Shown here: one piece after another, positions 50,725 to 61,964 of the stretch | Numbering within the stretch: position 1 is the first letter of the stretch | How the letters are laid out: each line of letters opens with the position of its first letter | NCBI GenBank assembly: GCA_037074765.1 | Contig: JBAMDO010000028.1 | Span: forward strand, 186,001 to 250,000 | DNA: 64,000 bases | Reading direction: 5' to 3' | Origin: Mansonella perstans | Taxonomy: Eukaryota > Nematoda > Chromadorea > Rhabditida > Onchocercidae | Made by a program: the position numbers and the translations under genes | The notes under the pieces: model-generated | Told to the model about the DNA's origin: nothing | Seen by the model: only the letters and a program-made list of their open reading frames with translations | Databases searched by the model: none

Positions 50725-53700
50725 ATGATACTTTTATTTGTGCTGCATTTTGCTTGGTTAATAACCAATAGTGTAAGCGAACAATTAAGCAACGCTGAAG
50801 CACGCATCCGAAATTTCTCATTCAGTCTGCACAAATCCACAAGTTTTAATGGCACAATAAGCAAAGATAATCTTAATGTCTATTATGCTAATTTCGAGAA
50901 ATTAAACGTGGTAAGCTTTTTCCATTATATTTGTGCTATTTTGAAATTTAAGAAATTTCGAGCAAATTAAAATTTATTTATAAATATATATGTGTAAATT
51001 ATATATGTAATATTTCTTTTTTTTTTTAATATTTCGTATTTAATAATTAAAAGTATTTAATAATACTTAATTAGCATTTAAATATTTAATAATTTAAAAT
51101 ACTTAATAATATTATATAATATTTCTTACGGGCAGTTTTTGCTGTTCTTGTTACATTTCAAATTAAAAAATAGTACAGATAATATATCATACTAATGGTA
51201 GTGTCAGACGAACAGGAATTTCCTTTTCTTATATAGTGCTAATCAATCAAAATTTATGGATGAATTATTTTAATTTCTCACTTTAGTTAGATCTGTTCCG
51301 AATCCACGTACGCCTACATAATGTTCACAAGTCTGCAGATAATGATAAATTGTTGTTACAAGTGACTTGCCAGCATCCATTTGATGCTATATCATTTTCA
51401 TTACCAACTCAGTAAGTTTGGTATTTTACTCTTGGATTGAATTTTGGCAAATCACTATTATCCAGAAAGTTTATCTGTTGAATTTTCGTAAACTTTCAGC
51501 CTTCTGTTTGCTGAAAGGACTTTTCCAAGCATACATGAGCAATCGATCGTTTATATACATTTCATGGAATTAAGTGTTTTTCAAATCTGCTTATAAATTT
51601 AATGTCGAAGGATTGAACAGTGCTCACCGCATCTTCTCGGTGAACATTGCTCAATGCTTTTCGGTGATCTTCCCGTTTGATTTCTATTTTTTTATTTTCC
51701 ACAAAATTTTTTCATTGATTAATGCGGAAAAGGGAAACAGGATACTGTATTTTAAAAGTGGTAATTCATAGATAAACAGATGAAGCTTCATCCATTTAGC
51801 AAAATTATTATTGGTATTATAGATTCCTCGAGAATTTTTAATTTTTGCAGAAATGGTGATATAGAAGATGGTGTAATATTACCTGGTCTGGATATGGAAA
51901 CTGCAAAACCATTCTTTGACAATAGATCTATTTATTTGGTCATTTTGATGGTAACAAATTCAAATAGTATTTTAGCTTACAGCATTTCAGTCAAAATTTA
52001 TGGTCGAGCTCAGCACAATGTCATGTGAATTTTCATTTTTTCAATTTTTTTTTTTAAAGAACATTGATTAATTTTGCTTCAGTTTAAAAATTGATCAAAA
52101 TAGCAGATAAATAATTGTCTGACATGAGCACATGGTTAGTTAAGTCTGTGCTGTTACATTTACATTATTTATGAATAAAATTCTCATTTTCCATGCAATT
52201 TATGCGAGAAATTTCGCACTGCTTTTTTTTTGCATTTAAAAACATTTTTTCAAAATTGTATTTCTCATGAAAATATAATTCAATTTTTTTGATTTCTGTA
52301 CTGTTGCAGTCTGCGTGAGCCAGAATTCAGTCGTACTGTTTTGAATCAAAAGATCTCAGCATTAATGCCAATCGTATTCAGAGTTCACATTTCGAATATT
52401 TCTATCCGAATGCTTAATATAACTGTTAAAAGTGATGATAATTCCTGTGCTTTAATGATAGTTCAGAACTATTCGGTAGGTTTTGTTATGTGCATCTAAT
52501 TATGAATTTATGGCAATATTTTCTACAACAAAATTTTGGTGCAATAATAGGAAAGAGGTGAATGTTGTTTGATCCAAGTCTTAATCTATTAACTGTGTTG
52601 TTAAAGATTTGAACTATTTGGTATTAATTAGTCAGCGTGTAAAAATATCTTGTTGGCTATATTATGGCTCAGCTATCGGATATAAAAATAGTTATTCTGA
52701 TTTATTTGCAGACTGCATTCGTGCATTCAAGAAAGCCTGCTCTGAACTCCTCTACGAGAATTACATTCACTCGAAAAGCATCCCTTATATTGCTGGCCAA
52801 TTCACCACTTCATGTTTTCGTAATGATGATGAATAATCGTGCATGCGGTACATTTGTTCCTGATCGTACGTTTATATTCTACTTTTATTAAATTCTGGGA
52901 TTTTTATTAGAATTTTTATTAAATTCTACTTTATTAAACTTTTATTAAAAAAATTTTATTAAAATTTTTTTTTATTGTACATGTAAGATGCTAGCGGTCA
53001 AAATCTTTCCCGCAAATATTCTACTAGTAGTAGTGCCTAAACTATCAAAATGTAATTATCATTATTCTGTGAGGACCGTTGCCAGTAGATATATATCTTT
53101 AATGAATTAAATGACTTTTCAAAAAAAAAAAAAATCAAATTTGAATCTAATTGCAAAGCAAAGTTTTAACAAAGGCTTTCTAGAGGAACATAGTCGGAGG
53201 AAAAAACTCGACATCATTTATAGTATTGTGGAATCAACTCCATTATATCCGTTGATAGTGGTGACGATGGTTTATTTGATATTAGGCACAATTTTTCTTG
53301 TGCCACCTCTTTGCAATCAACTTATTCCACCTCTTTTTAACAGGTTAATGTATTATTACATGCAAAAAATACCACTTATGTACAACATTAATACCGTACA
53401 TTGCAATACAGTTTGTAGGAAATTTGAAACAAGTATGTTTTCGGAGTTACGTATAATTTTTAGATGGTAAAAGAAAAAAAATTTATAATTATCGAATTTA
53501 GTCAAATTCTATAATCACGGATTTATTTTGTTTTTTGAAATAACATAAGTTTTTTTTTTAGTGAAGAAGGAAATGATATGCCGCTAATCGTTTTGTCAGA
53601 TGAAGGTAGTTCAGAACGGCATCAGGTTAATAGTTTTTAGCTTTGACTGACATTACAACAGAACGCCTTTTTATCACTAATTATATATGCTTGCAAATAA

Positions 53701-56700
53701 AGTTAGTCGCTGATATGAAGTGATTAGTAATCAAAAAATCATATTATCGCCTAGATAGTTGCTAGATGCTTGTTACAATGGTTGAATTTATTTTTATGAG
53801 AGATTTTCAGGAACTTATACCTATGAACGATTTACATAATGTTCTTATGGATATTCAAATTGGGACGAAGCAGCAATCTGTGGAAGGTCATTCTTGGAAT
53901 TATTTATTTTATTGTTTCTAAATAAGCGTAATAAAACTTATATTAGCGGAATTTAATAACTACATTTAATAATTTTAACAGCATCCACAGCATTATATAT
54001 TATGTAATATGTAATTACTTTTGTAATGTTGTATACAGCGTATATTACCGGTTAAGGAAAAACGAAGAGTAATTGAGCGATAATTTACAGGTAGTGAATT
54101 GTTGAAAGCTACCGAACAGCAATCAGTTGGTAGTAGGGTTAATAATGACAATATTTTGCAGACTTTTGAGGTAAATTTTCTTTTTTTTAAATGACTTATA
54201 TATGACTATATGGCTTAATGATTTATATTTTTATTTCTGTAAATAATCATTACTGATTGTTGAAAGGAGGAGAAACGGGTATTAGAGTATGGAGTAGGTA
54301 ATCGAAGCTCTATTGAGTTTCTTTCTGATATATATATAGCTTTTTTTATCTTTCAGTTAGTAATAAAATTCTAGTTCGTTCCTATCGTACTTTTAATTTT
54401 ATGCCATATTGCAGTTGAACTGGAATGCATATATTCCTTTTTTTGCTTCGCTACCAATTGTGCTTCAATATTTTTACACGTTATTTTTGGTAAGTCTACT
54501 TTAAACTAATTGTATATCTTGTTTAGTCACCAAAACTTGTGCTAAACACATTTGTGGATTGTTTAATGAAATTTACCTAGTTAATAATTTGCTTCATGAT
54601 TCATATGCAATTAAGTCCAGAAATCAAATTTCAGGATCAACTCACACTGATGAAGGATAATATTGATGCTTGCTATTACAATATGGAATGCTCGATTGCA
54701 TTAGGGCCATTTCAGACATTTAACCGTATGTTCAGCAATGTCGGATATTTCTTACTCGGTTTTGTCTTCATCGTTTTAATCAGCCGTCGGTAGGTGTGCA
54801 CATACCTGTTGAAATATCCCCACTCGTACTATCAAATCTGATTTCGAAGTCGTCACACAAAGAGTACCAGAGTTATAATTGAACTTCTTGTCTTCCAGTG
54901 TATTTTCCAATCTTCTATGTTTTCGATTAGCGGATCTTATGAACTGATACAAAAGAATGGAAGTAAAATCAAGAAAGATATCTTTCTAGATGTCAGGATG
55001 ATTGTCTGTAAACATTACTATGCACTCATAACTGTCAATTTCATAAAAATCTTCAGATCATTGCTTTAAATTTACCTATTGATTAAAACTTATTATTAAG
55101 ATGGCTTACATAAACATCTACTTTTCGTTGCAGTTGTAAGTACTGGAATTGCCATCGCTGTGTTGGATACAATTATTGCCCACAAATTTTTCTTTATATT
55201 GGCCTGATGATGTGCTTAGAGGCGTTTGCCAGCGCTTTCTATCATATATGCCCAAATCCTCGAACGTTTTACAGTGGTATTTTTTCCTATGTTTTAGTTC
55301 TGCCTTATTTTAACTCATCTTATCTGATATATTGCTGTACAAGGATTTTTTTAGTACATTTTCCTGATATTTTGTATTATATGTAATGTAAATGATGAGT
55401 TGTTTTGAAAGTGTTCTAAGTTGTCCTAAAGACAAATTAATCTTAACTTAACGACTGCCTTCAGATACCTTATTTGTCGAAATTGTTTTGGTTCTTCTGA
55501 TGGTACGGTTCTATTTTGTGCGTCGGAGCGATATTTCAGTAAATGGAATCTTCCAGTCAATTACATTTGCAATTTCTATCCACTTTGTTGGCAGTGTAAG
55601 TTGTAGTTTCAGGATGCCAAATTTTCATAACTAATATATGTAAGGATTCAGTATTCAAAAATTTTTTCATTTTGTTTGCATTCTGCTGAATTTTTGTTTG
55701 AAATTAAACATTTGTAGGGCTCAACTATTTTTTTATTCATGCTAAAAACAGTCTATTTGCTTCATGATATTTATTTACTGTACGATTTATTCAAAAAATT
55801 CAAAAAAAAAAATTCTTTCGAAACGGAATTGTTGCTTTCTAAATGATGATGACTTCTTCATGTTGGAAGAAATAAAAAAGTGATTGGATGTAAAGTATCA
55901 CTTCATTTATAGTTTCACATCTCACTGCAGTTCCAAATCACTCGCTATTTCAGGTCTTAAAAGATAACTTCTATTCACTGGGAATTATTCTTACATTAGG
56001 ATTGCTGCTGCTCATCGCTTTTCAGTATCATTTATTCCTTGGCAACCGATCGTTTATTGGTAATTCTTGTTGGTTTCTAAAATAGGCTGGTTGATCCATT
56101 TCTTTTCATTTTCGTTTTTTTCATACAGAACGAAATTTGTTTTTAGAATCTTTTTCGACCAGAAATTGGAAAAAATGGTTCGAGCAATGTTGGCAATTGT
56201 TCATGGGGAATGAAAGGAACAAAAGTTCGACATTGAAAAAGTAATCTGTTCATTCCTACTTTGTTAATTATTTGTTGCAAATTTCGTTATTTCACGTGGC
56301 TTTTTATAAAATCAGTGCTAATTTAGCTTAGCTAAATTGAAGAGAATCATTGTTTGACTGTCATTCGTTTATTACTTGACGTTTAATGCTTAAGCTGCTT
56401 GTAAATACCCTTATTACTCTACCTCTTGATTCTTTCTGGAATCGGTACTTCCAGAATTTTTTATCAGTACTTCTAGAATTTCTAGAATCAGTGAGATAAA
56501 TTTCATCTGTCAGAAATCTTTCAGCAGAATATTGTTGGTTTGCATTACCTTATGCAATATTGCATTAGCATTTTTATTCGAAATAGATCTGCTGCAAACA
56601 TCATATATCACACTTTATTTTACAATGCTTAACACTGCTGGATATTTCATTTATTACATTTCTTGCAAGGTTAGACTCTGATTTGATAATTAAATTTAAT

Positions 56701-58266
56701 CTCTTGCAATACTTATTCTCGCTCTGCTCTTTGTTTTTGAATTTTCTCCTTTGGAATTTCATAGACTTTTAATTTCTGATAAAAATAAACAGAAATACGA
56801 ATATTTATTTCTGTGTCTGATGAACAAAAAAAAGGCATTTTGTGAGCGTTATCTCTTTGGTATCGTGAATTTCTATTGTTCTACGAGCTACCCTTGGTGA
56901 TTTTGATTTTGATCCTCTTTTGCATAAAACGTGTAAAAAGACACTTTGCAATCGGGTTTTACAAAATTTCCCCTTTTATGCTATCATTTTGGCATTAGAT
57001 TCACTATTAGTTGAGAAATAAGAAACTTTATACTGCAAAAATAAAGCGACAATAACGGAAAACATACCGTTCGTCTTTTGTGTTTCAACTTTCCAATTAT
57101 AAAAAGTAAAAAAAAAAGATTCAGATGATTTGCTCCTTTCTAAAAAACAGCGAACTATATAGCTATTTTATGGTTGCTTACTGTTATCGGAATGTAGCTT
57201 CTAAATTTCTTCAGTTCACCTAAATAAAACTCACTATGGAGGAGATGAGTAGAATCTGATGAACTTTTAGAAAATCTGATATTGGAATTCTTTCAGGTCT
57301 CGTGTTTTGATGATGCATAAAGTTATGTAAGTGATAATTGGATGTGTGATCTTTGATAAATGATAATAAAAAAAAAAAAAGTCTGATTGTTTTGCCTAGA
57401 AAGATGAAAATCGAGCTACTTTTCATTTACCGCTAAGATTGTCAGTTCCAAATTCTCACGTTACTATAATAATTTAAATGCTCGTAATTGTTCCAGTTGT
57501 TGTTAGGATCAAATTTCCTCCTCTCTATGAGAACTTAATGAATCATTTATCTTGCTGAAGTGTTCTTCGATGTGAAGACGATTATCAAGTTTATCATTTT
57601 AGCTTGCGCATAGCAAGTGTTTACTAGAAGCAATGGATATATTTCTCACTTACTTGATTTTTTCCTATTAATAATATATTTCAAATTTTCATATTATGAA
57701 CTCTTTATCACCAATCAATTATCATTAAATTGCTACTTGCAGATTATTAATGGTGAAATAATCAATAGGCATGCCGTTACTTATGTCACAGCCTCATTTC
57801 TGCTTTGGATTATTGCTTTTTATTTTTTCATCCGTGGTAAAAGTGATTGGACTGTAAGTGAACATTGAATTTGCTTCCAAAAGTTACAGTAATGATAGCG
57901 AATTTAAAAAAAGGAATTGAATCAAGAGTATATTTAAAAATATGCAACATGTGTTTTATAAAATCCATTAAATGATTGCGCTGTCCTTTTCTATAATGTT
58001 TGCATCTTTTACTTGTACTTATGAAGCTTTCTTACCTGCAATGATTTTAATTAAATTTATAACTCTTTGAAATTTAGCTGACAGCAGCACAAAATCGAGC
58101 TATTGCCGAGCAATGTATAATGTTCCATTTCTTCGATTCTCACGATATTTGGCATTTTACTTCTTCGCTGGCATCGTTCTTTTCGTTACTTGCCATTGCT
58201 ATACTTGATGACGATATCACGATTTCCAATTCTGATTTTGATCGAAAATTAATTTCCGTCTTTTAA
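50725..58266 (+). CDS. SID-1 / CHUP-1 / SIDT family multipass membrane protein
   Basis: Family members act in dsRNA uptake (SID-1) or sterol handling (CHUP-1, SIDT1/2). Twenty exons: 50725-50910, 51287-51411, 51500-51573, 51823-52024, 52310-52475, 52712-52869, 53164-53343, 53562-53625, 53811-53886, 54091-54170, 54267-54293, 54415-54489, 54635-54789, 55134-55276, 55465-55595, 55954-56059, 56129-56240, 56525-56669, 57743-57853, 58078-58266; 834 residues, the usual SIDT length, all phases consistent. Signal peptide MILLFVLHFAWLITNSVS; a large N-glycosylatable ectodomain (NIS, NIT, NYS); first membrane helix YPLIVVTMVYLILGTIFLV; acidic cytosolic loop; then WNAYIPFFASLPIVLQYF, DACYYNMECSIALG, FNRMFSNVGYFLLGFVF, ASAFYHICPNPRTF and FFDSHDIWHFTSSLASFFSL. 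The conserved His/Asp of the family's hydrolase-like membrane core (YHxCPN, DxHDxWHF) are kept. It ends DRKLISVF, like SIDT ...VF. SID-1 versus CHUP-1 needs a tree. The 27-nt exon at 54267 is the least certain. Confidence 0.9.
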
Positions 58267-58692
58267 GTATCTCTTTATCTTATAAATTGTTTTTGTGATT
58301 GCATCCCATTCCTTAGTTTTATTCATCTCAATATCTTTGCAAACAACAAGATTTTCATCTCTTTGACCGCTTTCACCTCATTTAATTTCGTATTTTTCTT
58401 CTGCATTGCTTTCACTCTTTATAGTATTATCCCCGACAAATTTGTTCATCCTATTCATTTGATAAAGTTTTACCTTTGTACGCTGTAATTATGTTATCTT
58501 TATTTATTTTTACACACTGTAATTATGTTTTATGTTATCTTTGTTTACCTTTACACATTGTAATTATGTCATCTTACTGTATTATAACTGTGTAAATTCT
58601 TTGGAAAGTTGAGGGAATCGATTAGACGATACATTTACTCTCTGATTGAACTCCAACTTAACAAAGTTTCAATGATATATCCCAATAACAGA

Positions 58693-58931
58693 CAGCCAAG
58701 AAAGTGGCCAATTAAAAAAATACAGTTTATCTCAATCTACCTTAGTTCACTTACGATTACATTGACAAAGACTCATTAAACAATGTAATATCATTGTTAA
58801 ATCTCAAATTTTTTAAACTACAATCTTTAAACAATACATTTTAAATTTCGAAATGATAAAACATTCCCATCCACAGTAAATAATATTACAATAGAAAATT
58901 ATTTGGCCACTTTTTTAGCTGCATTTAATGA
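58693..58931. mobile_element. Candidate MITE with 19-bp terminal inverted repeats
   Basis: CAGCCAAGAAAGTGGCCAA (58693-58711) and TTGGCCACTTTTTTAGCTG (58913-58931) are inverted copies matching at 17 of 19 positions; 239 bp overall and very AT-rich inside. No coding capacity and no clear target-site duplication. Confidence 0.55.
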
Positions 58932-59034
58932 TTGCGATTATTGATATATTAAGAAATGTACATATTCCAATTCCAATATAAAGTCCAGGAACAAACAAGC
59001 AAAACTATGACAGGTAGAAATTCTCTAACTATTC

Positions 59035-59071
<37 letters not shown>

Positions 59072-59074
59072 ATA
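59035..59074. repeat. (AT)n microsatellite
   Basis: About 40 bases of alternating AT with one phase slip, upstream of the histidine-rich gene. Confidence 0.95.
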
Positions 59075-59502
59075 TTTCCCATTGAATAACTGTCTACTCG
59101 TTTCCCACGTTTATTGCTCTACATTTTTTCTTGATGACAATATAATAAAAATATTCCTGTTTGTTTCTTTTTCGAACAGGAAAATTTTGAATTCACAGCA
59201 ACCTGCCCATTAACTGTACGTAAAAATTTTATTCACTGTAGAAGTTAAATATTATACATTGAGGTGTCGCTTTTATAAATATGGATTGATGAGAAAAAAA
59301 TGCAAAGAAACTGGCTGAAATTCATCTCTGTGGAAAATTGCATTGACCTTGTTTCTCAAACAGATATAAATTGAGTTTGGAGACACTTCAGCAAAGCAAC
59401 AACAAATCAACAAACCATTCGAAAGCTTCTCCCTCTACTACTACTCTTTCCTCCAAACTATATACTTTCCTCCTCCTTCGATCTCCTCAAAATAAAACAA
59501 GA

Positions 59503-60910
59503 ATGTCTCATTTGACCACTATCATCCTGTGCTTCATTATTCAATTACAGTATGCATTATGCTCCAAATGGGTTCACCATGATGAACCTGCTCGTCAATG
59601 GGATGCTGGTAGGTACATCTATCCAACAATTTTCTTCCTCATTGAAATTAATTACGAATTACTAAAAGTCAATGATAAAATAAAAAATTAGAAAACAGGC
59701 TTCGAAATTCATCGTTGAAATGATTGGTTAATTAGTAGATAGCTTTTTCAGATTATAGTATGTCTTCAATAGAAGATTTTTAATTGCTACTCATCATACA
59801 ATAGGTTCTACATAGTGTTCTTTTAAAATTATATAATATTCATATAATTTTAAAAATTATTGAGTTTCTAGGAGAGCATTCGGATAAACATGGCAGTGCA
59901 TGGGGTGGTGTAAGCTCATCAAAATTTGGAAAAGCTGGCGCAAATGAATTTGTTGATAAAAGCCACGGTTACGATGCTAGAAATCATGCCGGTTTTGCAC
60001 ATGGCAGTAAAGGTGCTGCTGATGGATTTTCCGAATTTGCAAAACATATTGCCGATGAATATGTTGCTGATGCATTGGAAGCTGGAGAACATGCACTTTC
60101 TGGTGAGAAAAATGAATTTAACTGAAAAATGAATTTAAACTGCTTGAGAAAAATGAATTTAACTGCGTAAGGAAAATGAATTTAACTGCGTGAGAAAAGT
60201 AAATTTAACTGCTTACTTCCTTTTTTGCAGCAATGAATTGATGAATTAAAAATGTTATAGCTAATAATATCCTAAAAGGCTGTAATATTTTAAGTTTCAA
60301 ATTTCTATGTAAATATTTTTTTTTTTTACTTAAGGAGCCGAAGGACATAAAAAATACTCATATTTTACGCAGGGATCAGGGCCACAGGGATTCTACTCTA
60401 AAGGATATTGGGGAACTAACGGTAAGTGAAGAATATATGATTCCAAAATTAGAAATAGAATACAGTAGGCATAATTTAAATTCCTATTGCATTCGAAAAG
60501 TCTAATAAGAAATTAAGAAAATTCAACTAAAAGCTCAAGTTATAGGTATTTCTCTTCCGTAACTTTTTTTTTTCAAAAGATTTGATTTTAAAAAAAATAA
60601 AAGATCAATTTCATATTTAAATTATCTTCTAGGTTACGATCATCATGCAGCAAAAGAAGCTCACGTAAAAGATGCTAGTCATGGCGATTTTAAGGAAGGT
60701 TACGAACATGCAGATGCTGATCATGGTTCAGCACATACTGCTTGGGATAAAATTGAGCGTGAAAAAAGTGCCAGTTTACATGATCATGATCACGGTGATC
60801 GAAAGCATGGTGTCAGGGAATGGGATAATAGCGAACATGGGGATGGATGGGGTGGTTCCAGTGATGAGCATCTTCATGATTATCATAAAGATGATGGAAA
60901 CTGGGATTGA
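59503..60910 (+). CDS. Histidine/glycine-rich secreted protein
   Basis: Exons 59503-59608, 59872-60102, 60335-60421, 60633-60910; 233 residues. Signal peptide MSHLTTIILCFIIQLQYALC. The mature part is rich in His, Gly, Asp, Lys and Trp, with loosely repeated G-x-x-H and (A/G)W motifs: HGSAWGGVSSSKFGKAG, SHGYDARNHAGFAHGSKG, EHADADHGSAHTAWDK, HDHDHGDRKHG, EHGDGWGGSSDEH. No Cys after the signal peptide. His clusters (HDHDHGD) suggest metal binding and the Gly/Tyr/His pattern could suit a matrix or cuticle protein, but I know no assigned function. I chose the ATG at 59503 because it opens the signal peptide; an in-frame longer frame from 59371 is low-complexity and lacks support. A tandem repeat overlaps the second intron's donor. 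Confidence 0.85.
60104..60213 (+). repeat. Imperfect tandem repeat overlapping a splice donor
   Basis: About five irregular copies (17-27 nt) of a unit like GAGAAAAATGAATTTAACTG. The first copy includes the donor (G/GTGAGA) of the histidine-rich gene's exon 2, and a later copy carries another CGTGAGAAAA, so extra donor-like sites were produced. Confidence 0.85.
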
Positions 60911-61418
60911 TTTTGACATAAATTTTAGTCCTTTGTCAATTTCAATTCAAATATTAGTCTCATTTAAACTCAGATTTCTCATATTTTCATGTTTGTTTTG
61001 TTGGCTATAAAATTTATATTGCTATGATCAAAAAGTGATTAAAAATAATTAAAAGTTAGTCACATTTAATATGCTTGTCAAATGAAAACATAAAATATGA
61101 ACAAAAATACACAAATAAAATAACGAAATTACTAAATAAACATATCAATATGATGAAGAATAAAGAAATATACATAATTTGTCACAAATTGTCATACTAT
61201 TTTCACATTTGTGATACCAGTTATGGATTTGACATATACCATACAATCAAATTAATGCCTAATTTAAATTCAACAAATTTTTTCAAAATTAATTGATGAC
61301 TTCTTTTCCTTAGAATTTTTATCTCGAAAAAACTCACTGCCTCATTTATCAAATACTATGTTTGTTTTTTATTAGCTATAAAATTATATTGCTATAATTC
61401 AAAAATTAATTATTCTCA

Positions 61419-61546
61419 TTATTCTCGAGAAAATAAAAAAATAATTACCAGTAGTAATTATCCTAATTATTCTCGAGAAAATAAAAAATAATCACTAAAA
61501 AAAGAAAATAATCTCAATCATTGTTATTATTCTCGAGAAAATAAAA
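61419..61546. repeat. Three copies of a TTCTCGAGAA palindromic element
   Basis: TTATTCTCGAGAAAATAAAA at 61419-61438, 61467-61486 and 61527-61546. Spacing is 48 and 60 nt. Each has the perfect 10-bp palindrome TTCTCGAGAA. The GAA/TTC spacing does not match a heat-shock element. Confidence 0.92.
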
Positions 61547-61720
61547 TAATCTCTAGCATACGGTGTCACTAGTACGAAGTGCCTTCTCTCCGATGCTTAA
61601 TTTCATGGACCGTGATCTGTTGCTAATTTTCATAAAAGTGGTTGTAGATTGTGTGGGTGCATGTTGTATAATTCTAGATTGAATTCAGTACTATTACTTC
61701 TTCATTAAGGATTTCAACTT

Positions 61721-61754
61721 AATTTGCCACAAAAAAATTTTTTTGTGACAAATT
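61721..61754. repeat. 34-bp near-perfect palindrome
   Basis: AATTTGCCACAAAAAAA followed at once by its reverse complement with one mismatch (17-bp arms, no loop). It could extrude as a cruciform, act as a 3'-end hairpin, or be a solo element end; 210 nt upstream of the RAP start. Confidence 0.85.
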
Positions 61755-61964
61755 AAACTGAATAATGTTTTTAAAATGTTTTTTTTTTCAAAATTTTTTT
61801 TTAAATTTTTAAAATTTTTTAAAATGCAAGTAATTTAATTAATAAATTCAATTGCTTAGGTAATTAATTCTATCTTAAAGTTCAATTAATTAATGGCTCT
61901 GTAAAGGTTGCACGTTTTTAGATTGTTATCAAAACTGTTGATCTTTTGCATGATCTTTTGCAAA

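Larger units (their letters stand above)
58267..59502. other. Intergenic with simple repeat and inverted-repeat element
   Basis: No gene. A repeated TTTA(C)CTTT.CAC.(C/T)TGTAATTATGT motif occurs about three times at 58480-58570. An inverted-repeat element lies at 58693-58931 and an (AT)n run at 59035-59074. Confidence 0.6.
60911..61964. other. Intergenic between histidine-rich gene and RAP
   Basis: No gene. Contains three copies of a palindromic TTATTCTCGAGAAAATAAAA element and a long A/T hairpin at 61721-61754. Confidence 0.6.

Noticed and set aside
55718..55845. Open segment starting GSTIFLFMLKTVY in a SID-1 family intron
   Set aside because: It lacks a suitable donor and ends at a stop; the exon at 55954 fits both phase and homology.
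61419..61546. Heat-shock element reading of TTCTCGAGAA
   Set aside because: HSEs need TTC and GAA units separated by two bases; here four bases separate them.
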